Of a stretch of DNA of 31,278 nucleotides, positions 22,874-31,149 are shown piece by piece. This stretch comes from a methanogenic archaeon (GTDB lineage: Archaea > Thermoplasmatota > Thermoplasmata > Methanomassiliicoccales > Methanomethylophilaceae). The number at the start of each line of letters is the position of its first letter. Position 1 is the first letter of the stretch. The DNA lies in the NCBI GenBank assembly GCA_902787415.1, contig CADAGG010000001.1, forward strand, positions 1 to 31,278. The letters run 5' to 3'. The notes under the pieces were generated by a model. It searched no databases and was not told where the DNA came from. It saw nothing but the letters and a program-made list of their open reading frames with translations. The position numbers and the translations under genes were made by a program.

Positions 22874-24124
22874 ATGGCTTACACAAGTATCATTGACTGG
22901 ATCACCGGCGTCTACTCCCAGCACGGATGGGCTGACCCCATTCAGGCCAACCCCTACTATCCGTTCGGAGACGCATACAACCTGCCCTATGACCTCGGAA
23001 TGAAACTGTGGAACATCATCGGCGGTGCCATCGCTTGGCTCCTCGACCTCCTGTTCCCCGGCAACGACGTCTCCACCTGGCTCGTCTGCGACATGACCAA
23101 CAACATCTTCGCCCTCGTACTGTTCATGGTGCTGGTCTTCGCCGTCGTCTTCGTGGCCTGTCTGATCTCCCTATGGGAGGAGCGTAAGGTCCTCGGAAGA
23201 GGTATGGACCGTCGTGGAACCATGATCGGTATGTGGGGATTCCTGCAGTGCGTCGCTGACGGACTGAAGACCTTCATGAAGGACAACGTCTTCTCCAAGA
23301 AGGTCGACGGAATGACCTACTGGTGGACCGTCGCACTCATCATCGGAACCTCTGTTCTGATCGACTGTATGGTCCCCCTGTCCCCCAGGTGGTTCGTCGT
23401 CAACTACGACGCCGGACTGCTGATCATCATGGGTCTCTACGCCCTCGCACCGTTCTTCATCCTCGTATCCGGATGGTCCCAGAACAACAAGTACTCCCTT
23501 ATCGGAGGAATCAGGGCAGCAGAGATGATGATCTCTTACGAGGTCCCCCTGCTGATCATCATCGCAACCGCCGCACTCCTCGCCGGATCCCTCAACATCG
23601 GTGACATCGTGATGGCCCAGACCAAACACTTCTGGTACGTCATCCCCATGTTCGTCGGATTCGTCACCTTCATGATCTGCGCCACCGCAGAGTCTGAGCG
23701 TGCACCTTTCGACCTTGCAGAGGCTGAGTCCGAGCTGGTCGAGGGATGGCAGACCGAGTACGGAGGTATGAAATGGGGTCTTGTCATGCTGGCAGACTAC
23801 CTTAGAGGAGCATGTTCCTGCGGTATCATCGTCCTTCTGTTCTTCGGAGGCTGGAACCTTCCCTTCATGGAGTGGACCTACTTCCTCGGAGACGGAATCG
23901 CGAGCTTCCACCAGAACTTCATGTGGTGGTTCCCCGCACCTGAGCTCACCTTCCTCCTGAAGGCATGGCTGATCTTCTTCGTCATGATCGCCATCAGGCT
24001 CGGAACCGGACGTGTCAGGACCGACTCTATCCTCAACCTCGGATGGAAGGTCTTCATGCCTCTCTCCATCCTCAACTTGGTCATCGTCCTCATCTTCAAG
24101 CTCTTCATTGGAGGTGTCTTCTGA
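22874..24124 (+). CDS. fpoH: Fpo-like complex subunit FpoH (NuoH homologue) with long N-terminus
   Basis: The 416-residue subunit is longer than usual (about 320-350). The family core begins at WEERKVLGR with Glu103-Arg104-Lys105, about 60 residues later than in typical NuoH/FpoH. The extra N-terminal part includes a Tyr/Pro-rich stretch and an amphipathic or membrane helix near 46-62. The core has SGWSQNNKYSLIGGIRAAEMMISYE and ESERAPFDLAEAESELV, the charged loops that line the carrier site and start the proton path. It anchors the peripheral arm to the membrane arm. The stop TGA shares its last base with the fpoI ATG. Confidence 0.93.
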   Translation: MAYTSIIDWITGVYSQHGWADPIQANPYYPFGDAYNLPYDLGMKLWNIIGGAIAWLLDLLFPGNDVSTWLVCDMTNNIFALVLFMVLVFAVVFVACLISLWEERKVLGRGMDRRGTMIGMWGFLQCVADGLKTFMKDNVFSKKVDGMTYWWTVALIIGTSVLIDCMVPLSPRWFVVNYDAGLLIIMGLYALAPFFILVSGWSQNNKYSLIGGIRAAEMMISYEVPLLIIIATAALLAGSLNIGDIVMAQTKHFWYVIPMFVGFVTFMICATAESERAPFDLAEAESELVEGWQTEYGGMKWGLVMLADYLRGACSCGIIVLLFFGGWNLPFMEWTYFLGDGIASFHQNFMWWFPAPELTFLLKAWLIFFVMIAIRLGTGRVRTDSILNLGWKVFMPLSILNLVIVLIFKLFIGGVF

Positions 24125-24873
24125 TGTCTATGGAATATATTGAGAAATACAGGGACGGAAGGCACAAGTGCTGGAAGGACCTGTGGATCGTCAGGCCTAT
24201 CTTCGTCACCCTGAAGCTGATGGCCAAGACCACCGTCCACAGACCCATCACCGTCCTGTACCCCTACGAAGCACTCTGGAACCCCGACAACTACCGTGGC
24301 CGTCCCGGACTCGACTTCAACAAATGTCTCGGATGCGGAATGTGCGCCAAGTACTGTCCCTGCTCCGCAATCATCCTCGTGGACACTCCCGACGATGCGG
24401 GCAAGACCGTCTCCAGGCCGCAGATCAACATGGGAAGGTGCTCCTTCTGCGCATACTGTGCGGAGTACTGCCCCGTGGACGCAATGACCGTCACCCCCAT
24501 CGTGGAGCTCGCCGAGTACACCAGGGCAGACCTCATCTACGGTCCCCGCAGGCTCGCTTACGAGAACACCACCGAGGGAATGAAAGTCAGGAACGAGGTC
24601 ACCCTCTACTCCGACTTCCAGAACGGCAAAGGCGAGATCAGGCAGTCCTTCTTCGGACTGGACCGCCCTGAGCTCGACGAGAAGAAATGTATCAGCTGTA
24701 AGAAGTGCCAGAAGGTCTGTCCTACCGGCGCTATCACTATGGTTGAGCACGGTACCAACGCCAAGGGTAAACCCATCCTGTGGCCCGAGGTCAGTGCAGA
24801 CAAATGCGTATCTTGCGAGAACTGCGTATCCGCATGCCCCAAGAGTGCGCTTCACCTTAAGGAGGTGTGCTGA
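24124..24873 (+). CDS. fpoI: Fpo-like complex subunit FpoI (NuoI homologue) with four [4Fe-4S] motifs
   Basis: The first ~125 residues are a normal NuoI/FpoI: two CxxCxxCxxxC motifs at Cys68/71/74/78 and Cys106/109/112/116. The 249-residue protein then continues, after a linker of about 70 residues, into a second ferredoxin module with two more complete motifs at Cys189/192/195/199 and Cys228/231/234/238. Typical FpoI ends after the first module. The extra pair of clusters would lengthen the electron wire at the outer end of the peripheral arm, where FpoF or other input modules dock. As no fpoF is present, it may receive electrons from reduced ferredoxin or a heterodisulfide-reductase partner; that is inference. 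It overlaps fpoH and fpoJ by one base each. Confidence 0.95.
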   Translation: MSMEYIEKYRDGRHKCWKDLWIVRPIFVTLKLMAKTTVHRPITVLYPYEALWNPDNYRGRPGLDFNKCLGCGMCAKYCPCSAIILVDTPDDAGKTVSRPQINMGRCSFCAYCAEYCPVDAMTVTPIVELAEYTRADLIYGPRRLAYENTTEGMKVRNEVTLYSDFQNGKGEIRQSFFGLDRPELDEKKCISCKKCQKVCPTGAITMVEHGTNAKGKPILWPEVSADKCVSCENCVSACPKSALHLKEVC

Positions 24874-25199
24874 TGGCAATTCTTGAAGACATTTGGAATG
24901 GATTCTGCGACTTCGTGAACTACCTTTGGTGCAACGGAGATCTTGTGGCATTCGTCATCCTTGCTGCAATCAGCATCACCGCCGCCATCTACGTTATCTA
25001 CGACAGGCTGCCCGTCCACAGTGCATTCTATCTTGCACTCGTGTTCGTCACCGTCGCCGTGACCTACTTCTTCCTTGAAGCAGAGTTCATAGGCGTGATA
25101 CAGCTGCTCGTCTACGTCGGTGCCATCACCATCCTGTTCGCGTTCAGCATTATGCTTACCCGCAGGTACATCCAGGAGGAAGATTTCGATGATGAGTAA
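24873..25199 (+). CDS. fpoJ1: Fpo-like complex subunit FpoJ, N-terminal part (NuoJ homologue)
   Basis: The 108-residue protein has three hydrophobic helices and the NuoJ signature FLEAEFIGVIQLLVYVGAI, whose Glu and the pi-bulge-like GVIQLLVYVGAI segment belong to the TM3 switch region. It ends shortly after TM3, where full-length NuoJ continues with two more helices encoded by the next gene. Such a split fpoJ is known in methanogens. The ATG shares one base with the fpoI stop (TGATG) and is preceded by a near-perfect AAGGAGGT. It ends in TAA, one of only three TAA stops in the window. Confidence 0.9.
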   Translation: MAILEDIWNGFCDFVNYLWCNGDLVAFVILAAISITAAIYVIYDRLPVHSAFYLALVFVTVAVTYFFLEAEFIGVIQLLVYVGAITILFAFSIMLTRRYIQEEDFDDE

Positions 25200-25500
25200 A
25201 AGAGCCGGAGCCGGTATCGGTGTAGCAGTCGTTCTGCTCGTAGCTCTCGGAGCTTGCATCTATGCAACTTCCTGGGACGGAATGGACGAGCCCACCCCCA
25301 TCCCCTACAACGGAGAGGCGGGAATGAACGCACCGTCGAACACCAACGACGACGGAACCCTGAAAGAGAACTCGCTCAACTATGGCGTATTCGAGGCCTA
25401 CGGACCTCTCCTCATCGTCCTGGCACTGCTCATGTTCGGTGCCATGGTCGGAGGAATATGTGTCGCGAGAGAGGAGGTTGAGAACGATGATACCGATTGA
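25189..25500 (+). CDS. fpoJ2: Fpo-like complex subunit FpoJ, C-terminal part
   Basis: The 103-residue protein has two hydrophobic helices (about 7-25 and 69-90) separated by a polar Pro/Asn-rich loop of about 45 residues, and an acidic tail. The second helix, YGPLLIVLALLMFGAMVGGI, matches the last helix of NuoJ/FpoJ. With FpoJ1 it completes the five-helix subunit. Two adjacent ATG codons at 25189 and 25192 can start it; GGAGG lies 9 nt before the first. It overlaps fpoJ1 by 11 bp and fpoK by 14 bp, so production of all three is closely coupled. Confidence 0.85.
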   Translation: MMSKRAGAGIGVAVVLLVALGACIYATSWDGMDEPTPIPYNGEAGMNAPSNTNDDGTLKENSLNYGVFEAYGPLLIVLALLMFGAMVGGICVAREEVENDDTD

Positions 25501-25789
25501 GTATTACCTCACCTTCGCAGCGATCCTGTTCGCCATCGGAGCATACGGTGTCATGGCAAAGCCCAACACCCTGATTGTCCTGATGTGCACTGAGCTCATG
25601 CTCAATGCAGCCAACATCAACTTTGTGGCGTTCTCCGCATTCACCGGAGACGTCTACGGACAGGTTATGGTAATCATGACCATCTCCGTAGCAGCAGCCG
25701 AGGTAGCGGTCGGTATCGCTATCCTGCTCAACGCATACAAGGTCAGAAAGTCCACGAACGCCGACGATCTCACGTCTATGAGGTGGTAA
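25487..25789 (+). CDS. fpoK: Fpo-like complex subunit FpoK (NuoK homologue)
   Basis: The 100-residue subunit has three transmembrane helices and keeps both buried glutamates of NuoK at their usual positions: Glu36 in CTELMLNAANIN and Glu72 in AAAEVAVGIAI. These belong to the proton path next to FpoH and FpoN. Its length equals the E. coli protein. The ATG at 25487 lies within the end of fpoJ2, with GAGGAGG about 8 nt upstream. It ends in TAA just before fpoL. Confidence 0.95.
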   Translation: MIPIEYYLTFAAILFAIGAYGVMAKPNTLIVLMCTELMLNAANINFVAFSAFTGDVYGQVMVIMTISVAAAEVAVGIAILLNAYKVRKSTNADDLTSMRW

Positions 25790-25791
25790 GC

Positions 25792-27939
25792 ATGGCTACT
25801 ATGATTATGCAGTATTCCTGGCTCATCCCCCTCATCCCCGTGCTCTGTTTCACCATCGTCGGATTCCTCGGAAGCAAGATGGGAAAGAAGACCCACTACG
25901 GAGGATACCTCGTTATCCTCGGTACCGCGGCCTCGTTCATCCTGTCGCTTCTGGTAACCCTCGAGTACACCGGATTCATCGGAGCCGGTAACTACTACCC
26001 TGACGCATACGAGGAGCACATCGACTGGTTCACCGTCGGTAACTTCACCCTTACCTTCGGATTCTACATCGATATCCTCGCCTGCCTGATGATGCTCTTC
26101 GCATCCTTCATCTCCACGATGATCTTCACCTACTCCCTTGGCTACATGGGAGGATACGAGGATGAATACCAGCTCAAGAGGCAGAGGAGGTACTTCGCAG
26201 AAGTCGCCCTCTTCCTTACCGGAATGCTGGGACTCGCAGTCTCCAGCACCCTGCTCGAGATGTTCATCTTCTGGGAGATCATGGGTCTCTGCTCCTACCT
26301 CCTCATCGGATTCTGGAGCTTCAACCACCCCGAGGGAGACGACAAGGCCGACAACGCCGCATCCGCAGCAAAGAAGGCATTCCTCGTCACCAGGATGGGA
26401 GATGTATGTCTCATGGGAGGACTGTTCATCCTGTTCTTCGCAATGAACGGTCACCTCGAGTACACCTACGTATTCAACGTCGACAACCTCGCAGCAGCCT
26501 ACTCCGCGAACCCCGGTCTCATGACCCTTGCCTCGCTCCTCGTCTTCGGTGGAGTCATCGGCAAGTCCGCCCAGTTCCCCCTGCTCGACTGGCTTCCCGA
26601 CGCAATGGCCGGACCTACCACTGTGTCCGCACTTATCCACGCCGCAACCATGGTCAAGGCGGGAGTGTACCTTGTCGCAAGGGCCTACCCCCTGTTCCTC
26701 CTCGATCCCAACGTGATGCTCGTCGTCGCTGTCATCGGAGGAGTCACCGCGTTCTTCGCGGCCACCATGGCTATGAACAACATGAACATCAAGAAAGTCC
26801 TGGCTTACTCGACCCTGTCCCAGCTCGGTTACATGTTCCTGTCTCTCGGAGCAGGAGGATACCTCATGGCATCCGCCATCTCCGTCGAGGGAGGAGGCAT
26901 CGTCATCGAGAACATCGCAGAGTTCACGGCCGGTGCTCTCGGTTACTCCGCCGGATGTCTCCACATGGTGAACCACGCCTTCTTCAAGGCACTGCTCTTC
27001 CTGTGTTCCGGATCCGTCATCCACGCCAACGGTACCGAGGACATGCGCCTCATGGGAGGACTCCACAAGAAGATGCCCAAGACCTCCATCACCATGCTGA
27101 TCGGATGTCTGTCCATCGCAGGATTCCCCTTCTTCGCCGGATTCTTCTCCAAGGATCTCGTCCTTGATGTCGTGTTCGAGCTCTTCGAGGGCAACATCAA
27201 CAACACCGAACTCATCTTCGCACTCCTCTGGTTCCTCGGAATCGTGACTGCGTTCATGACCGCATTCTACATGTTCAGGCTGTGGTTCATGACCTTCATG
27301 GGCGAGTACAGAGGACACCACTGCCACGGTGAGTCCCCTGCTTCCATGACTGTTCCCCTCATGATCCTCTCCATCTTCGCTTTCGCCGCAGGATTCATCG
27401 TAGTCTTCGGCTGGGAGCACGTCTTCACCTTCTCTCAGGTCGGTGCAGTCGCCAACGGAGACGCGATCAGCTACTTCCTCGTCGGTGGAGCCGGCAAGGT
27501 GTTCGAGATCTCTCTCGACCCCGTCCTCGAGCTCTTCAAGACCTGGAAGACCTACGTGACCATCGTACTCGTACTGGTGGCCATCATCCTCGCATACCTT
27601 ATGTACGCAAAGAAGACGATCAACCCCGGAAGGTTCAACAAGAACGGCAAGTCCGCTCTCTACAGGACCATCTCCAACAGGTACTACTTCCCCGAGCTGT
27701 ACAACCAGCTCTCCTGGAAGCTCGGTTACGATGTTGCAAGGGGCGTTGAGTTCTTCGACAGGCAGGTCATCGACGGAACCGTCAACGGACTCTCCAGTGC
27801 CGTTGTCGGCGGAGGTGACCTCATGAGCAAGGCCCAGGACGGTAACCTGCACACCTACGCATCCGTCGTCGTCGGCGGAATCGTGTTCCTGTTCGTCATC
27901 GTTCTGGTTCTCTTCGGTCAGTTCGGAGGTCTGTTCTGA
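25792..27939 (+). CDS. fpoL: Fpo-like complex subunit FpoL (NuoL homologue, antiporter-like)
   Basis: The 715-residue protein has about 16 transmembrane helices and the key charged residues of the Mrp/NuoL antiporter family: Glu162 in FWEIMGLCSYLLIGFW and the Lys in ALIHAATMVKAGVYL, with KKVLAYSTLSQLGYM following. After the 14-helix core come a soluble segment and a final helix, consistent with the lateral helix HL that runs along the membrane arm in NuoL. It is the distal ion-pumping subunit. The start is ATG 25792, 2 bp after the fpoK stop, with GAGGTGG upstream; a GTG three codons earlier is possible. The stop TGA shares a base with the fpoM ATG. Confidence 0.95.
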   Translation: MATMIMQYSWLIPLIPVLCFTIVGFLGSKMGKKTHYGGYLVILGTAASFILSLLVTLEYTGFIGAGNYYPDAYEEHIDWFTVGNFTLTFGFYIDILACLMMLFASFISTMIFTYSLGYMGGYEDEYQLKRQRRYFAEVALFLTGMLGLAVSSTLLEMFIFWEIMGLCSYLLIGFWSFNHPEGDDKADNAASAAKKAFLVTRMGDVCLMGGLFILFFAMNGHLEYTYVFNVDNLAAAYSANPGLMTLASLLVFGGVIGKSAQFPLLDWLPDAMAGPTTVSALIHAATMVKAGVYLVARAYPLFLLDPNVMLVVAVIGGVTAFFAATMAMNNMNIKKVLAYSTLSQLGYMFLSLGAGGYLMASAISVEGGGIVIENIAEFTAGALGYSAGCLHMVNHAFFKALLFLCSGSVIHANGTEDMRLMGGLHKKMPKTSITMLIGCLSIAGFPFFAGFFSKDLVLDVVFELFEGNINNTELIFALLWFLGIVTAFMTAFYMFRLWFMTFMGEYRGHHCHGESPASMTVPLMILSIFAFAAGFIVVFGWEHVFTFSQVGAVANGDAISYFLVGGAGKVFEISLDPVLELFKTWKTYVTIVLVLVAIILAYLMYAKKTINPGRFNKNGKSALYRTISNRYYFPELYNQLSWKLGYDVARGVEFFDRQVIDGTVNGLSSAVVGGGDLMSKAQDGNLHTYASVVVGGIVFLFVIVLVLFGQFGGLF

Positions 27940-29462
27940 TGGAATTCGTATTACCCGCACTTATCCTGGTGCCCCTGATCGGAGCCATCATTACTCTCTT
28001 CATGGGCGGATCGAGGCAGAAGTACGCTTGCACAGTGGCACTCGTGTTCACCGTAGCGACCCTCCTGCTCTCCCTTATACTGATGATCACCAACGTCAAC
28101 GACCTCTCCAAGTTCGATGTGAACTATGGCTGGATCAACGCCGCCGGACTCAAGATGTCCATCATCCTGACCGTCGACGGACTCAGCCTCCTGATGGTCT
28201 TCCTCACCGCAATGCTCGAGGTGCTGGTCATCGCCTTCTCCTACAAGGAGAGCGACAGGCCCAACTACTTCTACGCACTGCTCCTGGCCATCGAGGTCGG
28301 ACTGATGGGAGTTTACCTCTCTGCAGACTACTTCCTCTTCTACATCATGTGGGAGGTCAGCCTGATTCCTATGTACTTCCTTATCTCTTGGTACGGAGGT
28401 CCCAGGAGGCACTACTCTGCCATCAAGTTCTTCATCTACACCCACGTAGCATCGCTGGTCATGCTGATCGGAATCTTCAGCATGGTCTTCGAGTCTGCAT
28501 ACCTCGCCGGCAGCGGAACCATCGACTTCAGCTTCGCATTCGTGAAGCAGTGGATGCCCGGAGCCGACTCTGTGTTCCAGATCCTCGTGTTCGCAATGCT
28601 GTTCTTCGGATTCGCTGTCAAGATGCCCGCAGTTCCCTTCCATACCTGGCTGCCTGACGCACACGTCGAGGCGCCTACCGCTGGTTCCGTCCTCCTGGCC
28701 GGAGTCATGCTTAAGATGGGTTCCTACGGTATCATCAGGGTCTGCATCGAGGCTCTCCCCGGTGCGCTCGGCAGCTGGCAGTACATCGTCATCGCCATCG
28801 GAATCATCTCCATGATCTACGGTGCGTACGCCTGTATCGCCCAGAGGGACCTCAAGAAGATGGTCGCATACTCCTCCATCAGCCACATGGGACTCGTCAT
28901 GGTCGCCATGGGTGCTGCCATGGGCGGTGTCGCCTCCGGTGACGCCAACCTCGTCAAGATGGGTATCGAGTTCGCCATCTTCCAGATGTTCGCTCACGGA
29001 CTCATCTCCGGAATGCTGTTCCTTGTCTGCGGTACCGCAGGCCACAACTTCGGAACCAGGGAGATCCCCCTCATGGGTGGAATCGCCTCCAAGGTGCCCG
29101 TCTACGCAGCATTCATGATGTTCTGTTTCATGGCATCCCTCGGACTCCCCGGACTCATCGGATTCTGGGGAGAGTTCGGAATCATCTGCGCGTTCTATGA
29201 CTGGACCCTCGCAAAGGACATGATCTACCTCCTGGTGTTCTGTCTGCTCTCCCTGCTCCTGACCGCAGGTTACTACCTGTGGGCAATGCAGAGGACCCTG
29301 TTCGGCAGGATCACCACCAAGATCGACGTCGCGCACATGCACGATGTCGACAGGGTCGAGGCAGTCGTCCTCGGAGTCCTGGCCTTTGCCATCGCTATCT
29401 ACGGATTCTGGCCTGATCTCGCGATCAGCTACATCTCCGGATACGCAGGAGGTCTGATCTGA
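27939..29462 (+). CDS. fpoM: Fpo-like complex subunit FpoM (NuoM homologue, antiporter-like)
   Basis: The 507-residue, 14-helix subunit keeps the NuoM features: MWEVSLIPMYFLI with the buried Glu, VKMPAVPFHTWLPDAHVEAPTAGSVLLAG with its Lys, and KKMVAYSSISHMGLVM. NuoM-type subunits form the middle ion channel of the membrane arm. Length and motif order are normal. It overlaps both neighbours by one base (TGATG), so fpoL, fpoM and fpoN are translated in series. Confidence 0.95.
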   Translation: MEFVLPALILVPLIGAIITLFMGGSRQKYACTVALVFTVATLLLSLILMITNVNDLSKFDVNYGWINAAGLKMSIILTVDGLSLLMVFLTAMLEVLVIAFSYKESDRPNYFYALLLAIEVGLMGVYLSADYFLFYIMWEVSLIPMYFLISWYGGPRRHYSAIKFFIYTHVASLVMLIGIFSMVFESAYLAGSGTIDFSFAFVKQWMPGADSVFQILVFAMLFFGFAVKMPAVPFHTWLPDAHVEAPTAGSVLLAGVMLKMGSYGIIRVCIEALPGALGSWQYIVIAIGIISMIYGAYACIAQRDLKKMVAYSSISHMGLVMVAMGAAMGGVASGDANLVKMGIEFAIFQMFAHGLISGMLFLVCGTAGHNFGTREIPLMGGIASKVPVYAAFMMFCFMASLGLPGLIGFWGEFGIICAFYDWTLAKDMIYLLVFCLLSLLLTAGYYLWAMQRTLFGRITTKIDVAHMHDVDRVEAVVLGVLAFAIAIYGFWPDLAISYISGYAGGLI

Positions 29463-30985
29463 TGGACGCATCCTTCATTACCAATATCTTCCAGTACTAC
29501 ACAGCGGTCGTACCTATGCTCATCATGATCGTAGGTGCGCTCATCTCGCCTGCAGTGTACATGGCAACCAAGAAGACCTCTGTATCCTCCGCAGTCTCCT
29601 GCGTGATACTCCTCATCTCCATGATCCTGAACCTGATCATGCTCACCGCCGACAACGGACTCGGCAGCTACAACATGCTCGGTCAGCCCGGAGATGCCTT
29701 CTACGGTCTGTTCGTGTACAACAAGTTCACCGGACTCATGATCCTGCTCTTCCAGATCGTCGCGCTCATCACCGTGTTCGTATCCGGATCCAGCAGGGAG
29801 GTCACCAAGCTGCACTTCGGAGCATACAACGCCCTCCTCCTCATCGCCACCACCGGCATGATGTTCGTGGCCTGCGCCACCGACCTCATCGGTATCTTCG
29901 TCGGTGTCGAGGCAGTCAGTATCAGCTCCTACGCACTCGTGACCCTGAAGAGGAAGGACCCCCGCGCCGCAGAGGCAGGAGTCAAGTACGTCATCATCGG
30001 TGGTCTGTCCACCGCACTGACGATCTACGGTATCTCCATGATCTACGGCTCCCTCGGAACCCTCGAGCTCGGAGCACTCGGCTCCGCCCTCGCAACCAAG
30101 GGATACTCCTGGGCCTTCGTCATCGGAATCATCACCATGGTCGCAGGATACGGATTCAAGATTGCGGCAGCACCCTTCCACATGTGGGCACCCGATGTCT
30201 ACGAGGGAGCGGCCACCCCTGTCTCCACCTTCCTCGCCACCGGTTCCAAGAAGATGGGTCTCGTCGTGTTCTTCAAGATCTTCCTCGTGATGTTCGTCGC
30301 CGCACAGGCCACCGTCTCCATCGAGCCTATGCAGTACCTGTTCGCGATCATCGCAGCGATTTCGATGACCATCGGAAACGTTGTCGCCATCGCCCAGAAC
30401 AACATCAAGAGGATGCTCGCATACTCCTCCATCGCCCAGGCTGGTTACATCCTGATCGCGATGGCAGTCATGAGCCAGTACGCCGTGACCGGAGGTCTCT
30501 TCCACATGTTCACCCACGTGTTCATGAAGGGAGGAGCCTTCCTCGTCGTCGGTGCGCTCATCTGCGCCGGAGTCGGCGAGAAGATCACCGACTACAACGG
30601 ACTCGCAAGGAGGGCACCCTTCCTGGCCTTCGCCATGATGGTCTTCCTGTTCTCCCTTGCCGGAGTGCCTCCTCTCGCAGGATTCACCTCCAAGTTCGTC
30701 CTCTTCTCCGGAGCGATCTTCGGTACCGAGGGCGCGGTGTCCGGATGGGTCTGGCTGGCATTCGTTGCCATCCTCAACTCCGCCATCTCCCTGTACTACT
30801 ACGTCAGGGTCATCAAGGCAATGTACATCGAGAGGCCCAACAAGGGCTGCGATGAGAAGATCAAGGTCCCCAAGACCTTCCTCGTCGCCATCGTCGTCTG
30901 CGTCGTCCTCGTCGTTGTGCTCGGAGTCTACCCCGACCTCATCCTCAACCCCTGCGCTGACGCAGCCGCTGCGCTGTTCGCCTGA
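29462..30985 (+). CDS. fpoN: Fpo-like complex subunit FpoN (NuoN homologue, antiporter-like)
   Basis: The 507-residue, 14-helix subunit shows the NuoN pattern: the GIFVGVEAVSISSYAL segment with the buried Glu, KIAAAPFHMWAPDVYEGAATPVSTFLA, and KRMLAYSSIAQAGYILIA. It is the pump nearest the FpoJ/K/H unit. It is the last gene of the operon; fpoO, which follows fpoN in Methanosarcina, is not present, and a terminator begins 24 bp after the stop. Confidence 0.95.
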   Translation: MDASFITNIFQYYTAVVPMLIMIVGALISPAVYMATKKTSVSSAVSCVILLISMILNLIMLTADNGLGSYNMLGQPGDAFYGLFVYNKFTGLMILLFQIVALITVFVSGSSREVTKLHFGAYNALLLIATTGMMFVACATDLIGIFVGVEAVSISSYALVTLKRKDPRAAEAGVKYVIIGGLSTALTIYGISMIYGSLGTLELGALGSALATKGYSWAFVIGIITMVAGYGFKIAAAPFHMWAPDVYEGAATPVSTFLATGSKKMGLVVFFKIFLVMFVAAQATVSIEPMQYLFAIIAAISMTIGNVVAIAQNNIKRMLAYSSIAQAGYILIAMAVMSQYAVTGGLFHMFTHVFMKGGAFLVVGALICAGVGEKITDYNGLARRAPFLAFAMMVFLFSLAGVPPLAGFTSKFVLFSGAIFGTEGAVSGWVWLAFVAILNSAISLYYYVRVIKAMYIERPNKGCDEKIKVPKTFLVAIVVCVVLVVVLGVYPDLILNPCADAAAALFA

Positions 30986-31008
30986 GTAAGGATCAACAAA
31001 ACCACTTA

Positions 31009-31037
31009 CCGGCCTTCGGGCCGGCTACCCTCTTTTT
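31009..31037 (+). terminator. terminator of the fpo operon
   Basis: CCGGCC (31009-31014), a TTCG tetraloop (31015-31018) and GGCCGG (31019-31024) form a very stable hairpin. A T-rich stretch follows with five T at 31033-31037. This closes the operon right after fpoN. Confidence 0.7.
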
Positions 31038-31040
31038 CTC

Positions 31041-31054
31041 TTATTAGATAATAA
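31041..31054. promoter_or_regulatory. near-palindromic AT element resembling the fpo promoter
   Basis: TTATTAGATAATAA has TTATTA and TAATAA arms around GA. Together with its flanks (CTCTTATTA before it, AAT nearby) it closely resembles the palindromic fpo TATA box at 20182-20197. It could be the promoter of a following transcript or a binding site shared by both ends of the operon. Confidence 0.4.
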
Positions 31055-31067
31055 GAATATGGGGTCT

Positions 31068-31106
31068 CACCGTGCGGGGGATGCGCGGTGCTGGACCGTG
31101 TTTTTT
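31068..31106 (+). terminator. second hairpin with T6 tract
   Basis: CACCGTGC (31068-31075) pairs with GCGCGGTG (31083-31090), with one G-T pair and a seven-base loop. Ten bases later there are six T (31101-31106). It may be a back-up terminator for the fpo operon. Confidence 0.4.
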
Positions 31107-31120
31107 CCGAGTCGCATAAC

Positions 31121-31128
31121 TATATATA
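31121..31128 (+). promoter_or_regulatory. strong TATA box near the window end
   Basis: TATATATA predicts transcription from about 31150. What it drives is not identifiable within the 130 bases left in the window. Confidence 0.55.
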
Positions 31129-31149
31129 GGACTTGGATATAGTCAGTCA

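Noticed and set aside
25654..27960. A 768-residue open frame on the minus strand opposite fpoL, and similar long antisense frames opposite other genes
   Set aside because: They mirror the strongly biased third-codon G/C of the real genes, give low-complexity His/Asp/Gly-rich proteins with no known motif, and lie over clear conserved genes.
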